Of a stretch of DNA of 64,000 bases, positions 51,524-62,211 are shown piece by piece. Positions within the stretch are counted from its first letter, which is position 1; each line of letters starts with the position of its first letter. The stretch is from assembly GCA_037954325.1 (NCBI GenBank), contig JBBMNZ010000035.1, forward strand, positions 3,266,501 to 3,330,500, given 5' to 3'. Both the position numbers and the translations under genes were made by a program. This DNA is from Fistularia commersonii. Its lineage: Eukaryota > Chordata > Actinopteri > Syngnathiformes > Fistulariidae. Below the pieces are notes generated by a model. It made no database searches, was not told where the DNA came from, and saw only the letters and a program-made list of their open reading frames with translations.

Positions 51524-52379
51524 AGAAAGAAAGTAGGTTATAGTAGGAGTACAACACCCTGTACAACCTCTGCTTTCTACTTACTGTTTACTGTCCCCTA
51601 GTGTTCAGTATCTGCTATCAACAAACATGTCTCAAATGTTTGGTGAAACGGGGCTATTTCAATTTGTGTAGCGAATAACTGAAATTTTTATTAAGAACTT
51701 GACAAAAAATAGAATCAAAGTGATGTAAAATGCATTGTTAATACGACTGCGACTTTGCATCAATCGCAGATGTTCTTTTGATTGACAGCCAATTTTTGTC
51801 CTGGTTACATTCAAGTTACATTTTTTTAAATTCCTACAAAAATGATGAGCAAAACAAACATTAATTATCAAATGTAGTTGAGAGGCATTCTTGTAAATGA
51901 CATAGCCAAGTAAACATTACAAAATCACAGCAAATAAACATTTAAAATTAAATTTGTCGGAAAGTACACATAAACTTTATGCTGTATACAGCAATACATA
52001 TAACACTGGTGCACTGTCCTACTTATCACAGAGCAACCACACACACACACACCTACACACACACACACATACACACACACACAGAGGCAGAGTGGAATTT
52101 TACAAATGCGGGTCAAACACATTAGTAACCATCTGAGATTGTCCCACAATTCATTTCAGCGCCCACGCTGAAGAGGAGCCGCTGAAACCGGTTCTCCGCT
52201 AGAAGCTTTCAGACAACTTTTGCCTCCAGAATCAATTCATTAAAATGGATTTAATGAAACGAGTTATACTTTTGACAAAAACACAGAAAACACGCCGTCC
52301 CCTCAAATGTCTTATGAGACCATCTTACACAAAAGATTTCCGCTTGATTCGCCTCTCCTCGGTGTGGGTTGTCTTTCAC
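50870..52379 (+). repeat. Tandem duplication, unit A (with ~0.94-kb insert)
   Basis: 50870-51045 matches 52380-52545 (shared CTGTTTACATTTCTGTGTAC, GGCTGCACTGYGG, AAATAAGGATTTCATTG). 51060-51210 matches 52676-52795 (GAAAGACWATAAATGATTGG). 52155-52379 matches 52800-52998 (CCCACGCTGAAGA, TTGTCTTTCAC). About 940 bases at 51211-52154 are absent from unit B; both edges of that extra piece carry TTCAG. Confidence 0.8.
51481..51520 (+). repeat. (TA)n microsatellite
   Basis: Nearly pure TA over 40 bases, inside the extra piece of duplication unit A. Confidence 0.95.
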
Positions 52380-52998
52380 ATCTTGCTAATACTGTTTACA
52401 TTTCTAATACTGATTACATTTCTGTGTACTGTTTACATTTCCCTGCACAGTTTACATATGGCTATACCAGTATGTTTATTATTTTTTACTTGTTTATCAC
52501 TACCTTTCTGGCTGCACTGCGGACGTCAAAATAAGGATTTCATTGCACAGGGGAAAATGTTTCCAGACTGTATACACGACAGTTTAACATTTTGAATCTC
52601 GAATCTTTTACACTGGAATTATAGTCAGACGGGTAAGTATGCACTACTTCGTTAGCATCCCTTGCTACTTGCTAATTAGGTGGATAGCCGCAGCGTTGGC
52701 GGAATATTTTCTCGATTCAGTTACATTTTTTCATCGGACCCCATTATTGAAGCTGGAAAGACAATAAATGATTGGAAAAATATCAACTCTGTCAGTTAAA
52801 GGGCCCACGCTGAAGAAGAGGTGCTGAAACAGTTTCTCCGCCAGAAGCTCCCTGAATCAATTCATAGAAATGGATTTAGTGAAACAAGTTATACTTTTGA
52901 TAAAAATACAGAGCACGCCTCAAATGTCTGATAAGACCGTCTTACACAAAAGATTTTCCCACTTGCTTCGCCTCTCCACGGTGCGGGTTGTCTTTCAC
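52380..52998 (+). repeat. Tandem duplication, unit B, overlapping the claudin 3' end
   Basis: The shorter copy directly abuts unit A. Its last 57 bases (52942-52998) are the final 18 codons and stop of the claudin gene on the minus strand. The homology to unit A stops at that point inside the coding sequence. Confidence 0.8.
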
Positions 52999-53601
52999 GC
53001 CTCGTCCCGATGTGGGCGGCGCTCTTCCTCCCGCGGCAGAAGAGCCGAGATGCAGGAGAGCGCCCCCGAGCATCAGGAGCACGCTGACCCCCCAGCCCAG
53101 GTACAGCGCCGGCCCCAGCTCTCTCTTTAGCGGCGCCGCGACATTGGGGTCGTAGAAGTCCCGGATGGTGGCGTAGGCGGTCCAGCAGATCGGGACCAGG
53201 TAGGCCAAGCCCGCCACCAGGAGGAGCACCCCCGCTATCCTGGCCAGCAGGGCCTTGGAGGCCTCCTTCCCTTCGCCCAAGCAGTGAGTGCACTTGGCCC
53301 CGACCACGCCGAGCAGCAGGGCCAGCAGGCACAGCAGCAGGGAGAGAACGGTGAGGCCCCTGGCGGCCTGGGCGGAGGTTGGCAGGGCCAGGGTGGAGTC
53401 GTAGGTCTTGCACTGGATGTGTCCCGTGGTCTGAGACAGACAGTTCATCCACAGGCCCTCCCAGAAGGCCTGGGCGATCACCAGCTCGCCACCGACGAAC
53501 GCCGACACGCGCCACATGGGAGCGGCGCACACAAGCGCCCCGCCGACCCAACCCACCGCGGCCAGCACCAAGCCCAGGAGCTGGAGGCCCGTCGACGCCA
53601 T
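52942..53601 (-). CDS. Claudin (claudin-3/4/9 type), intronless
   Basis: Claudins are four-pass proteins forming tight-junction strands and paracellular pores or barriers. A single exon of 219 residues carries the first-loop signature W30-GLW(49-51)-C54-C64 (FWEGLWMNC ... HIQC). Four membrane segments lie near residues 7-27, 81-102, 118-140 and 162-182. MASTGLQLLG, WRVSAF and the missing introns place it with the claudin-3/4/6/9 group and the fish-expanded intronless claudins; I cannot assign a letter name. Divergent points are AKCTHCLGEG after TM2 and a tail ending KSFV rather than the usual YV PDZ ligand. The last 18 codons lie in a duplicated segment (see 52380-52998). The start is the ATG at 53601, the first Met before the classic N terminus. 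Confidence 0.9.
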   Translation of the reverse strand: MASTGLQLLGLVLAAVGWVGGALVCAAPMWRVSAFVGGELVIAQAFWEGLWMNCLSQTTGHIQCKTYDSTLALPTSAQAARGLTVLSLLLCLLALLLGVVGAKCTHCLGEGKEASKALLARIAGVLLLVAGLAYLVPICWTAYATIRDFYDPNVAAPLKRELGPALYLGWGVSVLLMLGGALLHLGSSAAGGRAPPTSGRGVKDNPHRGEAKQVGKSFV

Positions 53602-55104
53602 GGCGACCGAACTGACTCAGATGATGATGGATTCCAGGAAGGCTCGGCGAGAGGATGTGGGGTGAAGACGAGTCCCCCTGTTCACCTCGGGGTCCCGTCT
53701 GGAAAAATGACAGCCTTTCGGCGCCTTCAGCTCACCCCCTGTCGCGACTCTTACTCACGTTTGGTGAACCGGCGCCGATTCGGGTTGCCGCCGCCGCCGG
53801 ACGCTCGGTAAAAGAGGAGGGCGACGCGTCTCGATCCGGACTCGCTCCAGTGTGACCGGCCGGGGTCTTTGTCGGGGGGAGGTCATGAAAAAGGCAAGAA
53901 CGTAGGAGGGCAGTCGTGTGTGATACTGCACACAGAACACTCACACACAGAAAGTTATGCAAATAAAACAAGGGTCACTTTGTTTTGGACACTGAGCGAC
54001 ACATGTTCACCACGATGGCACTCCTATGCTCTTTATTTTACTTTCATTCCTTATCAAATTTTCTATTCCATATATCACTGTTTTACATTTTTCTTTCTAT
54101 AGATCTCTGTGGTAGAATTTAAGACTACAACTTACATATTACTCCACAGTTTGTGTTTTTAATCTTTGTGTATTTCAATATCACAGGGTTTTAGGGGGAA
54201 AAAGGAGACTCACGATTGAATTCAGTTCTCTGGTAAAGCAGGAAAATGTATTGTTGTTTGATTTTTGGGTCGACAGCACCTGCTAAACCCTGAGCGCAGT
54301 ATAATCGTATAAATAATGACTGGATGAATGAATTTCATCAAATGCTTTCACATTTTTTTATTGTGCATGGGTTTTGCCGATTCAGCCAATCAGTATCCAT
54401 CTATACATGTATTGTACTGTGTTTCCACATATATATTTGTGTGTGTGTGTGTATTATATGTATGTATTTATGCATTTGTGTATTTCTGTACATGAGTCTG
54501 CCTCTCACTTCCTAGTCAAACTGACCCGACTAGGGAACTGTTGGATGATTGACAGGTGACCGGTCACAGGTTAAGCCCCGCCTCTTCACACGGTTGCAAC
54601 CGTTATCGGAACCTTCTTACTTTAAAAAAAAAATCCTAAAATGAAACCTTTCTAATGTTTCAACACATACTTTAGGTTTATTATCTATTGTCGTTTTATT
54701 TCTACGTGAGCTGCTGTTGTGTCGTCAGCCATGACGTTTCCTGTCTCGAAGACTATTTGTCGGCGACACTCAGCATTGTCTCTCGCTTCCTGCGGGGGGA
54801 GGGAGCCAGATAATGTTGCTAAAAACAAGATGAGGCAAACATTGTCTTAAATAACAACTCCTGTTGATTTGAGCAAATAATGCATTGCACAATGGATCAT
54901 CGGGAATATTCAACTTGCGACGGCGGACAGGTATTCAAGTATGACACGTGGTGAGGCTTTTCTGTTCCAAGGAAACAGAGTCCGAGAGAAGAGGAGTGTC
55001 AGAAATGTGTCTTTACAATCAAATCAAGTCGCTTACGGTTTCGGAAAGCCCGCAAATTGCCGGCGTAGTTCTTCTGCTGTATTTCTGTGTCCGATACCGC
55101 AGCG
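53602..55104. other. Spacer between claudin and first GIMAP gene
   Basis: GC-rich up to about 53.9 kb, probably the claudin promoter or leader, then AT-rich. It contains a fragment of the dispersed repeat near 54545-54590 (GATTGACAGGTGACC then AAGCCCCGCCTC). No supported exon. Confidence 0.6.
54677..54682 (-). terminator. Candidate poly(A) signal of first GIMAP gene
   Basis: TTTATT on plus, AATAAA on minus, about 420 bases after the stop codon of the GIMAP gene at 55105-56598. Confidence 0.4.
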
Positions 55105-56598
55105 TCACACTGGAATATTTGCTTTGGGTTTGCAGGTGACTCCTTTCCACAAACACGCCGCCACCACGCTGCACATCACGCCCAGGACCAGCACCGGCGC
55201 GCCGAGCGCCAGAGCGACGGTGGGTCCGGCGCCCACGGCGATGACCACGCCGGCGAGCACCAGCAGGACGGCCGCGGCCAGCGCCACGCGAATGTTCTTC
55301 CTCCGAACCCTTTTCTCCTTCTCCCTCTCCTTCTCTATCTTCTCCCTCTCGGCGTCCCACACTTTCCTTTCCTCCTCCTTCTTCTCCTCCTCCTCCTGCC
55401 GCCGCAGCTCCTCCTCCTCCCTCAGCTTCCTCTGGGCCTTCTCGTACATCTCGTTGGTGTAGTGCTTGCCCCCGTTGTCTTGTACCATTTCCTTGATCAT
55501 GTTGATCAGCTCCGCCACCTGGACGCGGTCGCCGGCGTCGTTGTTGTTGAAGGCGTGGTACCTGCGGCCGAAGGTGATGGAGAGCCTGCGCAGCTCCTTG
55601 CACTCCTTCAGGGCGCTGTCGGCCTTACCCTGGTCTTTGCACGTGAAGAGCATGATGGTGTACATGGAGGCGTCGTCGCCGAAGTTGTCCTGGATCCACT
55701 TCACGGCGTTACGCTCCTCCTCGGTGAATCGCACGCCGAGCCGGATCACCAGCAGGAAGGCGTGGGGACCCGGCACCGACATCTTCACGCACTCCTCGAT
55801 CCTGGATTTCAGCTCGTCCTCGGTGATGCCGGTGTCGAACAGGCCGGGCGTGTCGATCACCTGCACCGCCGTGCCCTCCACCTCGCCGCTCTCCGTCTCG
55901 CAGTGCTTGGTGACGGACACGGGGCTGGGGTCGGCCCTGAAGGCGACTCTTCCCAGGATGGTGTTCCCCGTGGCGCTCTTCCCCGACCCGGTCTTCCCCA
56001 CCAGGACGATCCTCAGCCCCCCGGACAAATCCAGAGCTGCGACGACAAGCGGAGAACCCGCGGTGTAACCAATCAGGAGATTAAGAAAGAATTAAAAAGC
56101 ACGAAGAGGAAGCGATGTTTAGCGAGACACTGAACCCCTAACTGATGCTGGTGGACGGTAGCCTACTGCTCATGGTTCATCCATAATGGCTGAATTGCAG
56201 AGAACGAATTTGTGTGTGTAAAGGATAAATAATTAGAAATCAGCCGCCAATGTGAGTTCACGTCACCGAAATCATTCCAACGTGAGAGATATTTAAATTT
56301 CCATTTTCCAGACCGACAAGTTGGCCCAGAGCGAATCGCGAATTACCATCTGCTTCATGATGTGTGAGCGTGTGAATGGAGAGAAACGTACCATCGAAGT
56401 TATAGAGACCACACCCATCAGACCGAGGCAGGGTCCTCGGCTTCTTTTCTCTCAGCGGTATCGCTGGAGGCCGCACGGAGGAGCATAGAGCAGGAAAAAG
56501 AAAAAAAAAAAAAACGACTCGTCAGCGGTGCCGTTTTCTGCGTTTTCCGCTCGTGTTTCAAAATCGCGGAGTCAGATCTCCGTCTTACCTTCGGCCAT
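55105..56598 (-). CDS. GIMAP / AIG1-type GTPase 1
   Basis: GIMAP proteins are septin-related GTPases, often membrane-anchored and linked to lymphocyte survival; their expansions in fish are associated with immunity. Two exons: 56589-56598 (ATG GCC GAA G) and 55105-56036, joining in phase as MAEALDLSGG; 313 residues. The AIG1 domain shows G1 GKTGSGKS (residues 17-24), G3 DTPGLF, the conserved VPGPHAFLLV, NAVKWIQDNFG, a G4-position TCKD and GRRYHAFNN. A Glu/Lys/Arg-rich coiled coil (EEEELRRQEEEEKKEEERK) follows. The C terminus has two hydrophobic stretches (VALAAAVLLVLAGVVIAVGA; VLGVMCSVVAACLW), fitting membrane anchorage. It stands in tandem with a second GIMAP upstream at 58264. The tiny first exon is inferred from splice sites and phase. 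Confidence 0.88.
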
Positions 56599-58263
56599 CG
56601 CTTTGGATCCGAGGTCGCCACCAAATCTGCGTGTCCGGGCCTGAAGGGTGGGAACGTCCTGACTCAATCCACTCGGCAGCCCCCGACCCTCACATTAGCT
56701 TTCCTCAGGGGCGAACTGCTCAAAAGCTGTGTGAAGAGAAGGGGTCGTGGTGGTGGTGGTGGTAGCAAGGGGGGGTTTCCTATTTCCTGGCATTGTCTCT
56801 GCGTGCGTCCCGGTGAGGGCTCTCAAGATCTCCTGTTTCTACCATCTAGAAATCAAACAGAATTTTTCAAAAAAAGGGAAACAACAGAGACAACGTTGTC
56901 CAAACTCTTCTGTTTGGAGTGTTTTTTTTTTTTAATTCTGAGAAAATAACATGGGTGGGTTGTTTGGAAAGGGGGATGGCGAGGGGGACCCGAACTATTC
57001 AATGACATCATATCCTGTCGGCGTCCGTTTCTGTCAGAGTGATGTCACCGTGAGTCAGAGCAGCCAATGGAGACGGTTGGGTCAATCTTGTTTCACAAAG
57101 GAAACACAGTTGTCATTAGCTTAGCATCCTGACCTGTGTTCATTTGTCTCAAACTGGGATGTATTTAGGATAGGATAGCATAGGATAGCATAGGATGGGA
57201 TAGGATAGCATAGGATAGCATAGGATAGCATAGGATAGGATAGGATAGGATAGGATAGGAAAGGATAGGATAGGATAGGATAGGGTAGGATAGGGTAGTA
57301 CTTTACTGAGCCCCATATGGGAAATTAATTTGTCACAGTGACGCAACAATAACAATCTCAATAAATATGAATATGAATATGAATATAAAAAGAAGAGACA
57401 TGAATAGAAGAGACAAGTAACAAGTAATCGATAATAATGACAACAAGAAGGATAGCATAGACAACAGAATGACAACAACAAAAATAAGGATAAAAATAGA
57501 TAACAGAATGACAACAAGGATAAAAATTATAAGTATTCTCGGTAAAATCCCATGTATTATTATTATTATTATTATTATTACTAGTGTTTCCCCTGTATGG
57601 AAATTTCTGCTCGACAGGTCGAGAAACCTGGGGAATGTCTCCTCCTGCTGGTCAAAACAAGAGCTCAAGTACCCTGGCGTCACTGGATGCCGATGACAAT
57701 AAACTATCCATCCATCCAGTTTCAGCTACTTGCCTGGGGATTGGGCCACAGGGGCAGACCCAGACTTTCCTCTCTTGGCCACTTCTTCGCCAAGACAGAT
57801 GCAGAGAGTCCACCGATCCACCTGTCGATATTCACTGAAAAACTTGGGACTCCTCCACTTGGAGTAGGATCTCATCCCTGATCCGCAAAGGGCACTCCAC
57901 CTTTTCCCCGTTAGGAACCATGGCCAAAAGTTCAATAGGACCACATCAACTGTAAAAAGTGGAGACCAAATCCTGAGGCCAGAAAGCCGGATCTATTCAA
58001 CACCCTCGATGAGAACGAGAATGCCAGGGGAATGTTGACCCCTTCTGGCCAAGAAAAGTACTTGGGTGCCCGAGCGTGGCTGGGTGCTGATCGTAAATGA
58101 ACTCATGAAACATGTTTAAGGATAAAAACTCGCCTGACACGGTGGGAAATCTTCACATTCTCTTTAATCAGGTAGAAGCACGATATGGGATTAGTTCACT
58201 TATTCATTCATTTCCATGTAAATACAATTACTGATTTCTTTATACCTTTATACCAACATTTCT
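56599..58263. other. Spacer between the two GIMAP genes
   Basis: Promoter side of GIMAP 1, a GGTGGT run near 56749, the LINE tail with (ATAGG)n at 57165-57350, (ATT)n near 57555-57578, and a repeat-like stretch at 57.6-58.1 kb that includes GGGAATGTTGACCCCTTCTG. No supported exon. Confidence 0.55.
57165..57350 (-). repeat. LINE 3' tail with pentanucleotide array
   Basis: Plus-strand (ATAGG)n/(ATAGC)n at 57165-57296 adjoins a minus-oriented LINE end, GTGACAAATTAATTTCCC then CAGTAAAGTA, homologous to 48035-48120. The pentanucleotide is therefore the expanded tail of the LINE. Confidence 0.7.
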
Positions 58264-60341
58264 TTATGTTGAAGACGATTCTTCTTCTTGCCACCAACCC
58301 CTGAAATCATGAATAATATTCAAACAATCATTACCCTCTGTGAGTCCCAGATATACTCCACCCCCCATTGCCAAATAAGAAGCGTAGTACGCTCCACCAA
58401 TTACCAGCCCCGTGGCGGCCAAAGCCATCTTTTTACAGTGAGACAACCGCTCTTCAAAGTCCTTGGTGTTCTGTTCCCTCTCCCGCCGTTCCTGTTCCTC
58501 CTTTATCAGTTTTTTCTGGGCCTCCTCATACATGGGGCTGGTGTAGTACTCGCCTCTGTTACCCTGCACCATGTCATCGATCTTCTCCAGGAGCTTGTAG
58601 ACCTGGGCTCTGCTTCTTCGCCCGTCATTCGCTAGCGCGTGGTATCTCCCTCCACACTGGTTGACCAGCGTTTGCAGCTCTCTGCTCTCCGACAAGTACT
58701 CCTTCACTGATTTGCCTTTCAGCAAGTCGCTGTGCGTGAAGACGACGATGGTGAAGAGCGAAGCATCGGGACCAAAGTTGTCCTGGATCCACTTGACGGC
58801 CGCCTTCTCCTCCTGGGTGAACCTGGCCTTCAGGCTGATGACCAGCAGGAAGGCGTGGGGCCCGGGCACCGACAATTCGATGCACTTCTCCAGTTTGGCT
58901 TTCACCGCCTCCTCGTCTAGCCCTGGTGTGTCGATGATGGCCACCTTCCTCCCGTCAATGTTACCCTCCCCCTTGGAGCACTGTCTGGTGATGGATTGTG
59001 CAGACATGTCCTCCTGGAAGACCCTCTCTTCACCCAGGATGGTGTTCCCGGACGTGCTCTTCCCTGATCCTGTTTTCCCGATCATGATGATCCTCAGGTC
59101 TTCCTGCTTTGGAGGACCTGCGGATGATGAAAACTTCACAATAGACCAACAGGCATTTGGTGACACAGTCCTGAATGAGGCGGTGACCCCTTACCAGGTC
59201 GAGAACTGTTTACTTAAAAGCACTACAGAGAAAACCCACTCTGGTAGAGTTGTATCATAAAAGCATACATGAAGAAGGAGGACAAGACTAGGTGACACTC
59301 CTTAGACGTCCTCCTAGATTTTAGAACATTCAACAGAATGAACCGCCTGGGCTTTCTTATCTAAATGGTGTATGTCCTTGCAGGAGACAAGATTTTCAAT
59401 ACAGGAGAACCTTGACTTACAAGTGCCCCAACTTACAAGTTTTCCAAGATACGAGTCGTTGCTCAGTCCATGTTTTTCTTTATGATACGAGCTGAGACCT
59501 GAGTGAGGAGTGAGCGGGATGAGCGGCGTGACCACCTCTGTCCGTGAAGTGGCGTCATTCAACGCTGGTCGGGACAGTTTGTTTTATAAAGAGGAGCGGC
59601 TTCACTTCACCGCTACCTTAAGCTTAGCCATAAAGTTTAGCAAAGTGTGCTAGTTACATTTAGCAACACACCGTAGCATCAAGTGAGTAAAAAAATTTGT
59701 GATTGAGCAACAAATGAAAAAATTCCCCCAACCTCCTCAGCTTTCACCGGCATATTCATCCAATCTTCAAGGTAAATACACTAAATAAAAGCAGTTTATG
59801 TCTTTACATTCTCTTTTGTCATGTTTGATTATGTTTTCACACATTATCTATTATTTATACACAAAAAAAATTGGGTTTTTTAGGGACTGGAACAGAGTGA
59901 TAGTATTTCAACTTCATTTTAATGGGTAAATTGAACTTAATACACGAGCAAACTTGAGTTAACAGTTTGGTCACAGAATGAGTTAAACTTGTAAATCCAG
60001 GTTCCGCTGTACATTGAATCCACTCAAAGTTGTTTATGTTACGTAATTAAACAGAAACACTCCTGTTTTGCTCTTACATTTATCCATCGAAATCCCCTGT
60101 TAAAGAGTCTTTTTAAAGTTGTTATCTGCATGTTATCAACACATCCAAATATTGGACATGGATTCGTCATGAGTAGTAATTAATCAACTGATATTTTTCA
60201 TAGAGGGGAAAACACAAATATACCCAAAAAACCCAACAACCAGAGAATTTAATGGTGAATAATCGTACCTTTTTTGTCGCAAAGAGCGCTTTGGACAAAT
60301 ATTGTGACTGCAAGTGGCATCCAGAGCTTTCCGGCAAACAT
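58264..60341 (-). CDS. GIMAP / AIG1-type GTPase 2, with signal-like first exon
   Basis: The AIG1 GTPase is encoded in exon 58264-59117: G1 GKTGSGKS, IDTPGLDEE, SVPGPHAFLLVISL, AAVKWIQDNFGPDAS, G4-position FTHSD and GGRYHALAND, then an Arg/Glu-rich helix and a weak membrane segment (LAATGLVIGGAYYASYLA). This exon opens at CCGCAG|GTCCTCC in phase 1, so an upstream exon ending in one G is required. The best candidate is 60269-60341, starting MFAGKLWMPLAVTIF and ending AAAAAAG|GTACGA; joined, they give 308 residues in frame. That exon looks like a cleavable signal peptide (Lys5, hydrophobic core, Ala-Leu-Cys), which is odd for a cytosolic GTPase family. The GTPase is near certain; the first exon is inference. 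An in-frame read-through Met at 59166 is the alternative start. Confidence 0.82.
59402..60009. mobile_element. MITE with TA target-site duplication
   Basis: A 608-bp element in the intron of GIMAP 2. It begins CAGGAGAACCTTGACTTACA and ends with the inverted TGTAAATCCAGGTTCCGCTG; about 20 of the outer 24 bases match. It is flanked by TA on both sides (59400-59401, 60010-60011). CAG...CTG ends with a TA duplication indicate the Tc1/mariner/pogo superfamily. No transposase ORF. Confidence 0.75.
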
Positions 60342-60729
60342 CTTTGCAATCTGAGATGAAAGAAATCAGATAAAAAAAGATTTTGAAAAATAATTCAAGT
60401 GGAATAAAACAGAGCCTTCAGAAGGTCTAATGACACTGAACAACTAAATGCCGATGATATGCTGAAGTATGATCAAGACAATACTGCATTTCAGAACTTG
60501 TTCCTCTGCTTTAGACCCGCACACGCACACCCCAGACACACACCACAACATTCCTTCGCTCTAGTTTCTTTTTCCCGGTAAAGGTTACCCGAAACCAGGG
60601 CAGCCCAGAATTGGATGGGGAAACAGAGCCGTCCAGAACCAGACAGGTGCCAGAAGAGTGATGGGGAGATGGAACGAGTAGTTCTAAGAGCTGACAAATG
60701 GGGAAAGTGGGAGAGAACGCAGACTACAA

Positions 60730-60960
60730 GAGGTGACCCTTGTGGACCACAGAGTTGCAGAGATTGGTAAAGGTGAAGTGAGGAGGGCATTGAGCAGGAT
60801 GTAGGGTGAAAAGGCAGTTGGTCCTCATGATATGCCTGTGGACGTACGGAACTGTACAGAAGAAGCGGAAGTAGAGATTCTGATCGTTCGCCCGGCCTGA
60901 GGAGTGGAGGAGAAGTGTGCTGTTTGCCATTTTTAAGAACAAGGTGACAAGACCTGTGTG
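60730..60960 (+). mobile_element. Reverse-transcriptase fragment, RTE-like LINE
   Basis: From 60772 the plus strand reads GEVRRALSRM, a stop, then GEKAVGPHDMPVDVRNC, matching the RTE-type signature (KRALRRMKKGKAVGPDDIPVEVWK). Further on, AIFKNK-like codons appear in another frame. Stops and frameshifts show it is dead. Confidence 0.7.
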
Positions 60961-60984
60961 GAGTTGCCTAATGGTTTGCCGTGG

Positions 60985-61082
60985 TTTTTCAGTTCATTTC
61001 AATGGGGAAATTTAATTTGACATACGAGCAAATTGAGTTAGAAGCTCGGTCACGGAACGAATTAAACCCATAAGTCGAGGTA
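60985..61082 (+). mobile_element. Partial second copy of the TA-flanked MITE family
   Basis: TTCATTTCAATGGGGAAATT, ACATACGAGCAAATTGAGTT, CTCGGTCACGGAACGAATTA and CATAAGTCGAGGTA correspond in order to the 3' end of the element at 59402-60009. Confidence 0.65.
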
Positions 61083-61274
61083 GCAACATATATTTATATA
61101 TTGTGTCCCCTCAGTCCATGAGCCATGCTCTGGGACAACTCTCATTCCTTGACTTTTCTCAGGGTTCACACCATGAGGGTTCCCTGAGGAGACTTGTAAG
61201 TTCCAAACATATGGGGAAGTGATATTGCAGATCTTTCCCCCAAATTTAGCTGGATTTGAAGGTTTATAATTCAG

Positions 61275-61800
61275 GGATTTCAAAACGTCGATCGCGATCT
61301 GCCAGACGATCACAAACGTAATACTGGTAGATCGCATGACATTAAAAAAAAAAAAAGTCAGCCTATCACCCATCCCGTTACTTGATTGATATACAGGGCA
61401 GCCAATCAGATAACATCTTATTTGTTCTGCCCCAGAGATCACTGCATGTGCACAAACAACGGCATCAAGTGCAACAAAACTAATAAGCTAGTCAGCAAGT
61501 TACCTCCAATTTTTAACCCTCGTTTTTTTTCTCTTAAACTTGAGTAAGGGTAGTGGGGGAGATGGAACAAGTAAGAAGACAGAAACTTGTTACTTTCATA
61601 CGGAATTGGAAGAGGACCTTTTTTCACGATGACATTTTCAAAGTGCGTTCGCCTCATCTGCCGGTCTAACATCGCAATAACCAAAGAAGGGTAATGTGGA
61701 GCTGCATTTTCGGACCGTTCATGGAAAATACGACACGGCCATCCCGCCGAAAAGCCAGCTGAGAAAGAGAAAGGTGAAGAAACTCATTTTATAAGTAGCT
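61275..61800 (+). mobile_element. Decayed hAT element with transposase zinc-finger remnant
   Basis: GTCGATCGCGATCTGCC and GGTAGATCGC near 61290-61340 resemble fish hAT ends. Downstream, plus-strand codons from about 61688 read KGNVELHFRTVH and IPPKSQLRKRKVKKL, like the BED-type zinc finger and following segment of hAT/ZBED transposases (GNVKRHYETRH...). Frameshifts precede it. Confidence 0.6.
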
Positions 61801-62054
61801 CACATGCTGAAAAAGTGTGAGCACCCCCTGGTTAATATATTACCGAAAGGGGCACAGTGGAGGTGCCCTAACATTCCGTGTGTAATGTAAGTTATCGTCA
61901 ACGAGTCGCGAGTTGCAGGAAATTTTTCATATCGGTTTTCGTTTCTTAAAAAAATGCAAAACAGGTCCCCACAGATCCCGAGCACCGCGCAACTGTTAAA
62001 TCCATCCCAAGCTGTTTGCGCAAAGTTATTAACGCACATCTTTAATGATCGTAC

Positions 62055-62211
62055 CTTTTTGGAGATTGCTGCAAAGAGCCATTTGGCCGCAAATTGTGGC
62101 CTCAAAGAGCATTCCTTCAAACACGGTTTGGATTTTTTCTGGAAAAAAAAGGAGGAAAATAACAAAAAAAGAGAAAAACTTCACTTTAAGGCTGCGGGGC
62201 GCCGAGAGCAC
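62055..62211 (-). other. Possible second GIMAP-type first exon
   Basis: A minus-strand ORF opens at 62211 with a hydrophobic start (KFFSFFVIFLLFFPEK) and ends CAAAAAG|GTACGATCATT. Its last 58 bases resemble the candidate GIMAP 2 first exon: both contain CACAAT, CCAAA, GCTCTTTGC and the donor GGTACGAT.ATT. The phase (one base left over) is also the same. No AIG1 exon follows it other than 58264-59117, so it could be an alternative first exon or a leftover of a duplicated gene. Confidence 0.35.

Larger units (their letters stand above)
49021..52941. other. Spacer between slc25a10 and the claudin gene
   Basis: The first 650 bases are GC-rich with CA runs and are probably the slc25a10 promoter. 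Beyond 49.7 kb it is AT-rich and made mostly of repeats. Two similar AT-rich paragraphs at 49.7-50.1 kb and 50.1-50.4 kb share TTTAAAGTTCATTTAG-type motifs. A GAAGACGTTTCACC motif lies at 50461, and the tandem duplication starts at about 50870. No supported exon. Confidence 0.6.

Noticed and set aside
52889..53811. Other long ORFs over the claudin on both strands
   Set aside because: Frame shadows of a GC-rich coding exon; only the 52942-53601 minus frame has claudin motifs.
55087..56133. 348-codon plus-strand ORF
   Set aside because: Antisense shadow of the first GIMAP gene; the minus frame carries the clear GTPase motifs.
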